Shown: positions 54,251 through 63,849, numbered from the stretch's first letter. The stretch: 64,000 nucleotides of DNA from Psychrobacter immobilis (GCF_904846175.1 NZ_CAJGZM010000001.1:124001-188000), one strand, 5' to 3'. Numbers and translations: made by a program. Notes: generated from the sequence alone by a model not told the origin.

Positions 54251-55519
54251 TTAGGATTTAGCAGGTTTAGACGGACGACTAAAGCCCTGACGCTTCAATT
54301 CTAATTTCGCAATCATGGTTTTGTGTACTTCATCAGGTCCATCGGCTAAGCGTAGTGCTCGTGCTTGGGCAAAGAAAGCAGGCAACATCGTATCTTGGCA
54401 AACGCCCATGCCGCCATGAATCTGAATCGCCATATCGACCACTTCTTGTAATACCGTTGGTGCAACGACTTTAATCGCAGAAATTTCAGTCAATGCCGCT
54501 TTGGTACCTTGAGCATCCATTTTTTGCGCCGCATATAGCGTCAATAAACGTGCTTGATCAATCTTAATGCGCGCGTCAGCGATACGCTCAAAGTTACCAC
54601 CTAGTTGTAATAATGGCTTACCAAACGCGGTACGCTGCATACCACGTTTGACCGCAAGCTCTAGCGACTTTTCGGCAGCACCGATACAACGCATGCAATG
54701 ATGAATACGACCTGGCCCTAAGCGACCTTGCGCAATCTCAAAACCCATACCCGGCCCACCGATAAAGTGGCTGACCGGGACGCGTACATTATTAAAACTG
54801 ACCTCACCATGCCCGTGCGGCGCATCATAATCGCCAAATACTTTCAGCATACGCTCGATATTAACACCTGCTGTCTTTGCCGGCACCAATACCATCGAAT
54901 GCTGGTGATGACGGTCTTTATTATCATCAGGGGTATAGGCCATGACAATCAATACATCGACCGCAGGGTCACCCAGACCTGACGACCACCATTTACTGCC
55001 ATTGATGATAATCTCATCGCCATCGACGACAGCCGTCGCTTGCATGTTGGTGGCATCACTAGAAGCTACATCAGGCTCAGTCATACAAAACACCGAACGC
55101 GTTTTACCTTCTAATATTGGCGTGAGCCACTTGTCTTGCTGCTCATCAGAACCATAGCGCCATAATAATTCCATATTACCGCTATCAGGGGCATTACAGT
55201 TAAAGACATAAGGCGCTAACAAACTGCGACCGGTCAGCTCGGCAATCGGTGCATAATCGGTAACAGAAAGCCCAGCGCCAAGCTTGTCATCTGGCAAAAA
55301 CAGATTCCATAAACCCGCCTCGCGCGCTTGTTTACGCAGGCTCTCGTACTTTTCTGGCCAGTGCCATTTGGTCCAATCGCCGTCTGGGTTTTGCGCATGA
55401 CAATCCGCCCAAAACTGTGCTTCTATTGGCTCGATTTGGGTTTCGATAAATTCTTTGACTTTGGCATGCATTGCTTGACCATGTTCGGTGGCGGTAAACA
55501 TTAATGTGTCGGTAGACAT
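54251..55519 (-). CDS. Acyl-CoA dehydrogenase
   Basis: The 422-residue FAD enzyme has FCMTEPDVASSDATNM, GSKWWSSGLGDP, GRIHHCMRCIGAAEKSLEL and MQIHGGMGVCQDTML followed by LRLADGPDEVHKTMIA, as in the ACAD11 subgroup. It oxidises acyl-CoA at the alpha-beta bond or, in this subgroup, may act on phosphorylated 4-hydroxyacyl-CoA. I chose the ATG at 55519, eight bases after AAGGA; the ATG at 55528 lies too close to that site. It is the first gene of the minus-strand set kinase-phosphatase-SDR. Confidence 0.92.
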   Translation of the reverse strand: MSTDTLMFTATEHGQAMHAKVKEFIETQIEPIEAQFWADCHAQNPDGDWTKWHWPEKYESLRKQAREAGLWNLFLPDDKLGAGLSVTDYAPIAELTGRSLLAPYVFNCNAPDSGNMELLWRYGSDEQQDKWLTPILEGKTRSVFCMTEPDVASSDATNMQATAVVDGDEIIINGSKWWSSGLGDPAVDVLIVMAYTPDDNKDRHHQHSMVLVPAKTAGVNIERMLKVFGDYDAPHGHGEVSFNNVRVPVSHFIGGPGMGFEIAQGRLGPGRIHHCMRCIGAAEKSLELAVKRGMQRTAFGKPLLQLGGNFERIADARIKIDQARLLTLYAAQKMDAQGTKAALTEISAIKVVAPTVLQEVVDMAIQIHGGMGVCQDTMLPAFFAQARALRLADGPDEVHKTMIAKLELKRQGFSRPSKPAKS

Positions 55520-55669
55520 AGTTGACATCCTTTTCTTTGCTTATAGTTAATAACTTTTATAAAATTCACATCGAGATTTCATAAGAATATTAATGAGATT
55601 TTATAGTGTACGTGCGTATACTCTCTTTTATCTGCACCATTTATAACACAGCATTTATGATTAAACAGC

Positions 55670-55702
55670 AAAAAAGGCGCGACCCGCTAGGACACGCCTT
55701 TT
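55670..55702 (-). terminator. Intrinsic terminator of sohB
   Basis: AAAAAGGCGCGACC and GGACACGCCTTTT pair with two mismatches; on the minus strand the stem is followed by TTTTTT. Confidence 0.78.
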
Positions 55703-55730
55703 ACAAAATACAAACAATACACAATTAAGA

Positions 55731-56717
55731 TTATTTTAGGATATTCAAACGACTGTTCAAATCAAAACGTGCCAATGCATCTGGTAGCTTATCAACCGCC
55801 ATGCTGATTGTTGCTTCTGCGGCTTGTGACAAACCCAATTTTTCTGCTAACGTTGGCTTTTGACGTGAATGCAGCGCATACACTTCATTATTTTCCATGC
55901 GCTCTAAAATATAGCTGTCAGAGGTTTGCAGGCTATCGATTAAATTAAGTTTTAGGGCATCTTCACCATACCAATGCTCGCCAGTCGCCACTTTAGCGAC
56001 ATCTAATGTTGGACGATAATTATTGACGAAATGCTTAAACAACTCGTGCGTCTGCTCAAGTTCTTCTTGATATTTGGCGCGGTCTTCAGCGTCATTTTCA
56101 CCAAATACGGTCACGGTACGTTTGTAATCGCCAGCGGTAAACATCTCATAATCGACGTCGTGATTTTTGAGCCATTTATGGAAGTTTGGTAGTTGCGATA
56201 CCACACCGATTGAGCCAATCACAGCAAATGGTGCGGCGACGATATTGTCGGCGACACAAGCCATCATATAACCGCCACTGGCCGCGACTTTATCGACACA
56301 AACGGTGAGTTTTAGACCCGCGTCTTTTAAACGTGCTAATTGTGCCGCTGCCAATCCATAGCTATGAACCAAACCGCCGCCTGATTCTAAGCGTACCACG
56401 ACTTCATCACCTTTATTAGCGGTGCTGATGAGCGTGCTGATTTCTTCACGTAAATGCTTCACTGCAGTGGCTTTGATATCGCCATCAAAATCAAGAACAA
56501 AAACTTGTTGCTTATCATCGCTATGATTCTTTTTATTTTTACTTTTAGTTTTTACTTTTAAGGCTTGTTTGGCTTTCTTCGCCATGGTTTTTTTCAGTTG
56601 TTTAAGCGCCGCTTTACCTTGGGTCGCCTCCATCAGGTCTTCACGACGTTGCTCTTGGCTTTTATTGAGATGAATAACTCTTAGCTCAACAGGATTTTTA
56701 GAAGGATGAAAAAGCAT
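55731..56717 (-). CDS. sohB: Peptidase S49, SohB-like
   Basis: The 328-residue protein follows E. coli SohB closely from ELRVIHLNKS onward: VLDFDGDIKATAVKHLREEI, RLESGGGLVHSYGLAAAQL, the nucleophile S147 in KVAASGGYMMACVAD, GSIGVVSQLPNF and the general-base Lys K199 in AGDYKRTVTVFGEN. The basic coiled stretch at about 35-65 is also shared. I chose the ATG at 56717 because AAGGA lies eight bases before it, but this start lacks the N-terminal membrane helix of E. coli SohB. The frame is open to 56837 and encodes a hydrophobic stretch (LQLCITIIYFNYQGILLMLF) upstream, so a longer, membrane-anchored form is possible. Confidence 0.9.
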   Translation of the reverse strand: MLFHPSKNPVELRVIHLNKSQEQRREDLMEATQGKAALKQLKKTMAKKAKQALKVKTKSKNKKNHSDDKQQVFVLDFDGDIKATAVKHLREEISTLISTANKGDEVVVRLESGGGLVHSYGLAAAQLARLKDAGLKLTVCVDKVAASGGYMMACVADNIVAAPFAVIGSIGVVSQLPNFHKWLKNHDVDYEMFTAGDYKRTVTVFGENDAEDRAKYQEELEQTHELFKHFVNNYRPTLDVAKVATGEHWYGEDALKLNLIDSLQTSDSYILERMENNEVYALHSRQKPTLAEKLGLSQAAEATISMAVDKLPDALARFDLNSRLNILK

Positions 56718-57132
56718 GAGCAGGATTCCTTGATAGTTAAAATAAATAATGGTAATGCATAATTGAAGTGGTTTTAATTTTAATAAGGTTTGATAAGTTA
56801 GCCTGATATGCGCACGCTGGCTAGTATTTTCAAGCAAAATGACAATATTTAACCCAATACAAATATTACTGAATAAATACGCCCACTACTGATACGTTCC
56901 TGCACTTCGATTGAACACCACTGATTGGACGCCACAGGTTGTATAACAAGGGCAGATTAGGCATAATATGTGTTTACACCAAATTTTCTGCAGCCAACGT
57001 GATGACCATTTGTCTTATATCGCGTTATTTGTGCTTTTTTAGCTAAAGGCTTAAATGGCACGGCGCATGTATCACACAATAGCGGCTGCATTATTGTATT
57101 TCGAATTGGGCTGACAACTGGATAATTATATT
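56718..57132. promoter_or_regulatory. Divergent spacer between sohB and aspS
   Basis: The 415 bases include the possible N-terminal extension of sohB (56718-56837). The rest holds no gene or clear hairpin; the aspS promoter is expected here. Confidence 0.4.
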
Positions 57133-58974
57133 ATGACGCAAAGCACTATGACGCATAGCGAATACCGAGACGAATATTGCGGAGCCGTAACTGAAAGCTT
57201 CATCGATCAGACCATTAGTATCGTAGGCTGGGTACATCGTCGTCGCGATCACGGTGGCGTGATTTTCTTAGACATGCGTGACCGCGCGGGTATCTTGCAG
57301 GTCGTCGTTGACCCTGATACGCCAGAAGCGTTTGCGATTGCCGATGCGGTACGTCCTGAATATGTGCTAAAAATCACTGGTCGCGTACGTCGCCGTTATG
57401 AAGGTACCGAAAACAATAATATGACCAGTGGTCAGATTGAGTTGCTAGGCAAAGAAATTGAAGTATTGGCAAAATCTGAAACACCGCCTTTCCCATTAAA
57501 TGATGAGAAAACCACGGTATCAGAAGACTTACGTTTAAAGTACCGCTATCTTGATATGCGTCGTCCGCAAATGCAAGAACGTATGGTTTTTCGTGCCAAA
57601 GCAACTTCAACGATTCGTCGTTATTTAGATGACCATGGTTTCTTAGACGTTGAAACGCCTATCTTGACTCGTGCAACGCCAGAAGGTGCGCGTGATTATC
57701 TTGTGCCTTCTCGTACACGTCCGGGTAACTTTTTTGCTTTGCCGCAGTCACCGCAGCTGTTTAAACAGTTATTGATGGTGTCAGGATTTGATCGTTATTA
57801 TCAAATCGCTAAATGCTTCCGTGACGAAGATTTACGTGCTGACCGTCAGCCTGAATTTACACAGGTGGATATTGAGACTTCTTTCTTAAACGAAGAAGAA
57901 ATCATGAATATCAACGAAGGTCTAATCAAGCATCTATTTAAAACTATGATGGATGTTGAGTTTGAAGACTTCCCACGTATGACTTATGCCGAAGCGATGC
58001 GTGACTATGCGTCAGACAAGCCTGACTTACGTATCCCATTAAAATTGGTCGACGTTGCCGATTTAATGAAAGACGTTGATTTTAAAGTATTTGCTGGTCC
58101 TGCAAACGATCCTAAAGGTCGCGTTGCTGCTCTACGCATCCCTGGCGGCGCTTCATTAAGCCGTAAACAAATCGATGCTTATACTAAGTTTGTGAGTATT
58201 TATGGTGCTCGTGGTTTGGCTTATATCAAAGTCAACGACGCTAGCAATATCAATAACGGTGTCGATAAAGAGTCTGGCCTACAGTCACCAATCATCAAAA
58301 ATATGACTGATGATGTACTGGTAAGCCTGATTGAGCGTACTGGTGCTGAAAGCAATGATATTATCTTCTTTGGTGCGGATAAAGCCAGTGTCGTTAATGA
58401 TGCAATCGGTGCACTACGTCAAAAAATTGGTCTAGATTTAGAGATGACCACGTGTGAATGGGCGCCACTTTGGGTGACTGATTTCCCAATGTTTGAAGAA
58501 ACTGACGATGGTCGTTGGACCTCAATGCATCATCCGTTCACTAAGCCTAAAGGATCGGTGCAGGAATTAAAAGACAATCCAGAAAAAGCGCTATCTATCG
58601 CTTATGATATGGTATTGAATGGTACAGAAGTTGGCGGTGGTAGCTTACGTATCAATACCTTTGATATGCAGCAAGCGGTACTTGATGCTTTAGGTATTGG
58701 CGAGCAAGAGGCTCAAGACAAGTTTGGCTTTTTACTTGACGCCCTAAAATTCGGTGCGCCTCCGCATGGTGGCTTGGCCTTTGGTTTGGATCGTCTGATT
58801 ATGCTTATGGTCGGCGCGGACTCTATTCGTGATGTCATTGCCTTCCCAAAAACCAAAACTGCGGAATGTCCACTCACTCAAGCACCTGCTGAAGTCGATA
58901 GCAAACAGCTACGTGAACTTGGTATCCGTGTGCGCGAAAAAATACAGGCTGATACTAATAAACCTGCTCAATAA
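57133..58974 (+). CDS. aspS: Aspartyl-tRNA synthetase
   Basis: The class II synthetase (613 residues) charges tRNA with aspartate. The anticodon-binding OB fold has [23 protein letters not shown], followed by motif 2 [21 protein letters not shown] and motif 3 [13 protein letters not shown] plus the bacterial GAD insert domain. His 40 (RRRDHGG) and Gly 91 (RRRYEGTEN) match H31 and G82 of the Pseudomonas aeruginosa enzyme, residues tied to relaxed tRNA choice, so it is probably non-discriminating and also makes Asp-tRNA(Asn). The start may be Met 1 or Met 6. GGTTTAATAA follows the stop, and a lipid acyltransferase gene lies 61 bases on. Confidence 0.96.
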   Translation: MTQSTMTHSEYRDEYCGAVTESFIDQTISIVGWVHRRRDHGGVIFLDMRDRAGILQVVVDPDTPEAFAIADAVRPEYVLKITGRVRRRYEGTENNNMTSGQIELLGKEIEVLAKSETPPFPLNDEKTTVSEDLRLKYRYLDMRRPQMQERMVFRAKATSTIRRYLDDHGFLDVETPILTRATPEGARDYLVPSRTRPGNFFALPQSPQLFKQLLMVSGFDRYYQIAKCFRDEDLRADRQPEFTQVDIETSFLNEEEIMNINEGLIKHLFKTMMDVEFEDFPRMTYAEAMRDYASDKPDLRIPLKLVDVADLMKDVDFKVFAGPANDPKGRVAALRIPGGASLSRKQIDAYTKFVSIYGARGLAYIKVNDASNINNGVDKESGLQSPIIKNMTDDVLVSLIERTGAESNDIIFFGADKASVVNDAIGALRQKIGLDLEMTTCEWAPLWVTDFPMFEETDDGRWTSMHHPFTKPKGSVQELKDNPEKALSIAYDMVLNGTEVGGGSLRINTFDMQQAVLDALGIGEQEAQDKFGFLLDALKFGAPPHGGLAFGLDRLIMLMVGADSIRDVIAFPKTKTAECPLTQAPAEVDSKQLRELGIRVREKIQADTNKPAQ

Positions 58975-59035
58975 ACGGTTTAATAATGCACAGATATTGT
59001 TTATATTGCTCGTTATGTGATTTATCACCGTGTGA

Positions 59036-60007
59036 ATGGTCATGAATCCATATCATATCTTCAAATTCGTGCCACTGTCTGTTTTGCAGATGCTGGCACG
59101 TTTTGTTGCTTGGGTAATATTAAAGATGCCAAACGCTAGCATTATGCGTACTGTGCGTATCAATATGGCACTAGTTGCGCCGTCGTTATCTGCTCGACAA
59201 AAACAAGCGTTAACTAAAGACATTATTTATCATCAATGTTTAACCAGTATTGAATCTATCAAGAGCTGGGCGATGCCACCCGAATGGAGTATTGCTCAGA
59301 TTCGCAACGTTTATAATAAAGATTTTTTATTAGAGGGGCTTGCAAGCCCTAACGGTATGCTGGCGATTGTGCCACATCTCGGTACGTGGGAGATGATGAA
59401 CGCTTGGCTCAATCAGTTTGGTTCTCCAACGATTATGTATAAGCCAGTTAAAGGCGGTTTTACCAACGACTTCGTACTACAAGGTCGCTCGCGTCTTAAT
59501 GCGACACTGGTTCCGACCGATGGTAGCGGCGTAAAAGCCGTATTTAAGACCCTGAAACAAGGTGGCTTTAGTATTGTGCTACCCGATCATGTGCCCGACC
59601 CATCAGGTGGCGTGATAGTACCCTTTTTTGGTATTGAGACTTTAACCAGTACATTGGCATCTAAGCTTGCGAGCAAAACCAAATGTGCGTTGGTTGGTTT
59701 ATCCTGCATTCGTCGCGATGACGGGCGCGGCTTTGATATCTATTGTTATAAATTAGATGACCCTGCCCTATATGACCGCAATACTGAAACTGCGGCGTAT
59801 GCGCTCAATCTTGCCATGCAACATATGATCGAAGATAAATGTAGTCATTATATGTGGGGTTATCGCCGTTTTAAGCATATTCCCGTTCTAGACAATCCTT
59901 ATATCGCGGAAGAAAAAGCTTTGGCTGATTTTATTCGCCACAATCCTCAAAATCAAGCAAAGCATAACGATGGATATGCTTCTCGTAATCCTGAATCTGA
60001 ACCTTAA
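59036..60007 (+). CDS. Lysophospholipid / lipid A late acyltransferase, LpxL-HtrB family
   Basis: The 323-residue protein has a hydrophobic N-terminal helix at about 10-30 and the acyltransferase motif IVPHLGTWEMM with catalytic H114 and E119. LPDHVPDPSGGVIVPFFG and LASKTKCALVGLSC are the later substrate-binding blocks of the LpxL/LpxM family, which adds secondary acyl chains to lipid A at the inner membrane. MWGYRRFKHIP ends the domain. It lies between aspS and glycosyltransferase genes, in keeping with lipooligosaccharide synthesis. The start may be the ATG at 59036 or at 59042. Which acyl position it serves is unknown. Confidence 0.88.
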   Translation: MVMNPYHIFKFVPLSVLQMLARFVAWVILKMPNASIMRTVRINMALVAPSLSARQKQALTKDIIYHQCLTSIESIKSWAMPPEWSIAQIRNVYNKDFLLEGLASPNGMLAIVPHLGTWEMMNAWLNQFGSPTIMYKPVKGGFTNDFVLQGRSRLNATLVPTDGSGVKAVFKTLKQGGFSIVLPDHVPDPSGGVIVPFFGIETLTSTLASKLASKTKCALVGLSCIRRDDGRGFDIYCYKLDDPALYDRNTETAAYALNLAMQHMIEDKCSHYMWGYRRFKHIPVLDNPYIAEEKALADFIRHNPQNQAKHNDGYASRNPESEP

Positions 60008-60149
60008 TAAGTAACAATAATACAATCAGTTAAGCATTTAGAAATATCGTGAATGATAGCTATGCTAATATTGGCAAGCTCTTATCCTTTACGATATTTT
60101 GTGATTAATTCGTGACTGACAGACTCTTCACTTATTTTATGAGTATATT

Positions 60150-60950
60150 ATGGCAACTGACGTAACCAGCTCTTTATCGACCGATCAAATACAAACCAGT
60201 CATAGCACTGCCGAACAGCGTTATATTATTTGTATGAAATGGGGCGATAAATATGGTCCTGAATACGTTAACCGTCTTTACAATATGGTTAGTCGACATC
60301 TGACATTAGATTTTCAAATGGTCTGTCTCACCGATGATAGTACAGGCATCGACCCTGCCGTTCAATGTTACCCCATACCTGAGATGGATTTACCAGCGGG
60401 CCCTGAACGTGGTTGGAAAAAGCTCACGACCTTTAAGCCAGAATTATATGACCTAAAAGGTGTTGCCTTATTTTTAGACATTGATATCGTTATCGTCGAT
60501 AATATGGATGTTTTTTTCACTTATAAGGCTGAGCACGAAGACAGCGTGGTCATTATCCGTGACTGGAAAAAGCCATGGCGCATGATTGGTAATAGCTCGG
60601 TTTATCGCTTTAACATCGGCATGGATACGTATCCTGATTTGCTTGCAAACTTTGAACGTAACTTTGATAGTATTCGTCAGCAAGTGCGCCATGAGCAAGC
60701 TTATCTGTCCAACTATCTGCGTGAATATCACCATTTAGAGTATTGGGATAAAGATTGGTGTGTCAGTTTCAAATACCAATGTATGGCGCCTACTCCTTTG
60801 AATTTCTTATGTGCACCGATGCTGCCTGATGGTGCAAAAATCGTTATTTTCCATGGTGAGATCAATCCGCCCGATGCCATCAAAGGCGGTGGTGGTAAAT
60901 GGTATCGTCATGTCAAGCCTAGTCCTTGGCTAGAGGAGCATTGGCAATAA
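60150..60950 (+). CDS. GT8-like glycosyltransferase
   Basis: The 266-residue protein starts with RYIICMKWGDKYGPEYVNRL and has a DxD-type metal site D110-I-D112 in ALFLDIDIVIVDNMDVFF, then IIRDWKKPW and VSFKYQCMAPTP. The C-terminus has IVIFHGEINPPDAIKG, the H/G-rich loop of GT8-like GT-A folds. It is probably a cytosolic sugar transferase acting on lipooligosaccharide core; donor and acceptor are unknown. It lies at the left end of a cluster of glycosyltransferases downstream of the acyltransferase. Confidence 0.72.
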   Translation: MATDVTSSLSTDQIQTSHSTAEQRYIICMKWGDKYGPEYVNRLYNMVSRHLTLDFQMVCLTDDSTGIDPAVQCYPIPEMDLPAGPERGWKKLTTFKPELYDLKGVALFLDIDIVIVDNMDVFFTYKAEHEDSVVIIRDWKKPWRMIGNSSVYRFNIGMDTYPDLLANFERNFDSIRQQVRHEQAYLSNYLREYHHLEYWDKDWCVSFKYQCMAPTPLNFLCAPMLPDGAKIVIFHGEINPPDAIKGGGGKWYRHVKPSPWLEEHWQ

Positions 60951-61111
60951 TTAAAAAAGCAGTGTTAATATACTCCATAACTCTTTTGAATTCGGGTCAA
61001 ATTATAAGTATTGAATGTTACAACTTTCTATAAAATGAGTTAAAAGTCTATTATGGTAAGTAATATATTTTATTCAGTTCGATAAATAATTAAAGAGGCG
61101 TCACAATAAAA

Positions 61112-61870
61112 ATGAAAATTGATGTATATTTAATCAATCTTGATAGTAGTTTTGAACGCTTAAAGCAAGCCGATACAGAGTTGAAAAAATATAATATTGC
61201 CTATAAGCGTATTCCAGCAGTTGATGGACGACTACTTAATGTACACGATTATAAAAACTATGACAGTAAACAAGCACATCAACTAATGGGGCGTGATTTA
61301 TTAGGAGCTGAAATTGGGTGTTATTTGAGTCATTTAAGATGCATTGAACGATTTTTAGCATCTGATGCAGACTATTTGATAGTTTTAGAAGATGATTTGG
61401 TTTTAGAAGATGATTTGCAGACTATAAGTCAGAAAATTCTAGTTTGGTTAGAAGAACAAAAACTCAATTGGTATATGGTGAATCTTGCAGCCAATAAACG
61501 CAAAATATCAAAACACTTACATCAAGTGGGCAAGTTTAATTTACTTAAGGCTTATTATTTTCCTGTGCTTACTTTAGGTCTAATTTGGTCAAGACAAGGT
61601 GCAGAAGATTTTTACCAAGATTACCAAATAATTAGTGCACCTATTGACGTAACATTACAATCTTGGCTTACTAAAAATAGTAAAGGGCTTTCAGTGTATC
61701 CAGAATTAGTGATTGCTAATAATGTACAAAGTGATATAGACCCAACGCATAATTCGACTATGAAAATGAAACATATAGATAATGCCCGTATTGGGAAACG
61801 ATTTCCACGCCAAAAAAGAATGTGGTCAAATAAACATATTGCCATAAAAAACAAGCTACTTAACAAATAA
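61112..61870 (+). CDS. Glycosyltransferase family 25, LPS type
   Basis: The 252-residue protein has the GT25 signature: VYLINLDSSFERLKQAD at the start, IPAVDGR, LLGAEIGCYLSHLRCIERF and the acidic LIVLEDDLVLEDDL. Enzymes of this group add galactose or similar sugars to lipooligosaccharide (as LgtB/Lex-type proteins). The base composition is clearly more A/T-rich than that of the housekeeping genes nearby. A second GT25 gene follows 10-37 bases on. RBS: AAGAGG ends about 14 bases before the ATG. Confidence 0.87.
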   Translation: MKIDVYLINLDSSFERLKQADTELKKYNIAYKRIPAVDGRLLNVHDYKNYDSKQAHQLMGRDLLGAEIGCYLSHLRCIERFLASDADYLIVLEDDLVLEDDLQTISQKILVWLEEQKLNWYMVNLAANKRKISKHLHQVGKFNLLKAYYFPVLTLGLIWSRQGAEDFYQDYQIISAPIDVTLQSWLTKNSKGLSVYPELVIANNVQSDIDPTHNSTMKMKHIDNARIGKRFPRQKRMWSNKHIAIKNKLLNK

Positions 61871-61907
61871 ACAAGCTCAGATGTTGTTTACAGAGTATAT
61901 AAAAGAC

Positions 61908-62708
61908 ATGAAAGTATTGATTATTAATCTTGAACAGTCTACTGAGCGTTTAGCTCAACAGGAAATGCAATTCAAGCAATTGGGTTTATCGTTTGAACGT
62001 CTACCCGCAGTTTCAATTGGTGATTTTAATGATACAGAATATCATCGATTGGCTTTTTCAGGTCAAAGACCACTCAAAAAAGCAGAATTAGCATGTTTTT
62101 TAAGCCACAAAAAAGCATGGGAATATGTAATTACAGCAAATGAACCATGCGCCATACTAGAAGATGATGCTGTATTAGTCAAAGATTTTGTACATATTTT
62201 GTCTGAACTAGAACAGCAAGATATTGATTTTGTTAACCTTGAAGTCCATGGTAGAAAGAAAATAGTTTCATCTACTGAGCATTTTAGTATTGTAAATAAG
62301 CAATATAATCTATTAAGATTATTTTTAGACAGAAGTGGTACAGGTGGTTATGTTATTTATCCTAGTGGCGCAAAAATATTATTAGATTATATGCAACAAC
62401 GTCCTATTGGTTTAGCTGATGAGTTTATTCATAGTTGTAATACCCTAAATCGCTACCAAATAGAGCCTGCAGCCCTTTTACAAAGTGATCAATGTAAGCA
62501 ATACAATGTCCCATGTGACACCGTCCTCCACTCAGTGATTGCCCAAGTATCATCATCTGTTAAAACAACATATGAGTTAAACCTAAAGGAAAAATTTGTA
62601 TTTAAAATTAGACGTATTCTAAGACAAACTGTTCTTGGCTATCATTTAATTAAATTCAGAACAAAAGGTGAAAGACGCTATATCAAAGTTGATCAAAACA
62701 GATTTTAG
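61908..62708 (+). CDS. Glycosyltransferase family 25, second copy
   Basis: The 266-residue product starts at MKVLIINLEQSTERLAQ, the normal GT25 N-terminus; an ATG at 61881 adds nine residues. KKAELACFLSHKKAWEYV and CAILEDDAVLVKDF carry the family acidic motif. SGTGGYVIYPSGAKILLDYM and LADEFIHSCN follow. It differs widely from the neighbouring GT25 gene, so the two are not a recent duplication. Together they probably add successive outer-core sugars. The gene is A/T-rich. Confidence 0.87.
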   Translation: MKVLIINLEQSTERLAQQEMQFKQLGLSFERLPAVSIGDFNDTEYHRLAFSGQRPLKKAELACFLSHKKAWEYVITANEPCAILEDDAVLVKDFVHILSELEQQDIDFVNLEVHGRKKIVSSTEHFSIVNKQYNLLRLFLDRSGTGGYVIYPSGAKILLDYMQQRPIGLADEFIHSCNTLNRYQIEPAALLQSDQCKQYNVPCDTVLHSVIAQVSSSVKTTYELNLKEKFVFKIRRILRQTVLGYHLIKFRTKGERRYIKVDQNRF

Positions 62709-62740
62709 AATCTATTTTGATCAAAATTTCATATTGAGAA

Positions 62741-63424
62741 TTACCCAAAGATTTTGGCTTTCATTTGTACAAAAACATTAGTTTTTGGTGGATTAGCAAT
62801 GCTATTATTCTCACCAATGTGATAACACACACCTTCTTTTAAAAAGAATATATATTTGCCTTTCTTTCTAAGCCAACGTGATATATGCCTTTCTTTTTTA
62901 TAAGTGGAGAAATTACCAATTTCCTTCCATGTATCTACCGAAATAATATGTGGATTAAAGGTATATCCATGCCACTGTTCATGTAAGGCAGTTAATTTAG
63001 CTGCTTTAACCGGTATTGTATCTAAGTATTCAACTTTCATTAAATCTTCATCCGAGAATGGAAAATCTAATATTTTTCTTAAACAAACACTCGTGATACA
63101 GGGATCAGTTTTTAGTAACTCAATATACGAAGCAATATTAAGCTCGCTATCGAAATACCAGTCATCTTCACAGTGAAAAATATAATCCGTTGTGACATAT
63201 TGATACATTTTATCAACCGCGCGGTGATGCCCTATATGATTTTCTTGATTTAGGAGAATACCATGCGGACAAAGACCCAAAAAGACATCGTTAGTTTCTT
63301 TATCGCCAAAATCATTAATTGCAATGACATTCTCGAAGTGATATTTTGCAAGTAAACTCGTTAATGTTTGATGCAATAACTCGGGTCGTTTACCAATCGT
63401 TAGGCATAAGGTAATATTATTCAT
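62741..63424 (-). CDS. GT2-like glycosyltransferase, small
   Basis: The 227-residue protein starts NITLCLTIGKRPELLHQTLTSLL, then FENVIAINDFGDKETND and the metal-binding YIFHCEDDWYFDS, a GT-A pattern of GT2 type. The later VDTWKEIGNFSTYKKERHIS and VCYHIGENNS are also found, broken, in a remnant just upstream (63462-63740). It is read opposite to the other glycosyltransferases, toward the second GT25 gene. Substrate unknown. The sequence is A/T-rich, which fits horizontal acquisition of surface-sugar genes. Confidence 0.78.
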   Translation of the reverse strand: MNNITLCLTIGKRPELLHQTLTSLLAKYHFENVIAINDFGDKETNDVFLGLCPHGILLNQENHIGHHRAVDKMYQYVTTDYIFHCEDDWYFDSELNIASYIELLKTDPCITSVCLRKILDFPFSDEDLMKVEYLDTIPVKAAKLTALHEQWHGYTFNPHIISVDTWKEIGNFSTYKKERHISRWLRKKGKYIFFLKEGVCYHIGENNSIANPPKTNVFVQMKAKIFG

Positions 63425-63461
63425 TAAATAAAGGCTCTTTATATGTGTTCAATCTTAGCTA

Positions 63462-63740
63462 TTACACAGGATACCCTAATATTTTAGAGTGAAATTTTCT
63501 TAAAAGATTTTGATCTTTTGGACAGGATACACTATGTTCGCTAATATGATGGCATAACCTATTCTTTCTAACATAAACTGAGATATCTCGCTTTCGATTA
63601 AAATGAAAAACCACCTGCACTTTTCCATGTATCTACGGAAGCAAGGTGTGGATTAAATGTAAAACCAGACCATTTGTGATGTGTAAAATCTAGTCTAGCT
63701 GTACGTAGTAACTTAATATATTTTACATCTCTAGTAGTTG
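63462..63740 (-). pseudogene. Frameshifted C-terminal remnant of a GT2-like glycosyltransferase
   Basis: Translation on the minus strand gives two overlapping frames that together match the C-terminal half of the intact gene at 62741-63424. The first frame has KWSGFTFNPHLASVDTWKSAGGFSF and then a stop at 63598-63600; the second resumes one base over with NRKRDISVYVRKNRLCHHISEHS and ends LLRKFHSKILGYPV at a stop at 63462-63464. The matching intact stretches are QWHGYTFNPHIISVDTWK, KKERHISRWLRKK, VCYHIGENNS and MKAKIFG. Some residues between VRK and the CHHI stretch are deleted. Only the C-terminal part remains; the N-terminal half and start are gone. Confidence 0.85.
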
Positions 63741-63789
63741 GTCAAATAACCAATCATATTTAATATCAGCGACTCGTATTTTAGTTTTA

Positions 63790-63823
63790 AAAAAGCTAAG
63801 ACTCAAAACAGTCTTAGCTTTTT
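63790..63823 (-). terminator. Intrinsic terminator of ilvE
   Basis: AAAAAGCTAAGACT and AGTCTTAGCTTTTT form a perfect 14-bp stem around a six-base loop. On the minus strand a T-run follows; it lies 27 bases past the ilvE stop. Confidence 0.92.
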
Positions 63824-63849
63824 CACTTCATACAACGCAGTTTTAAAGA

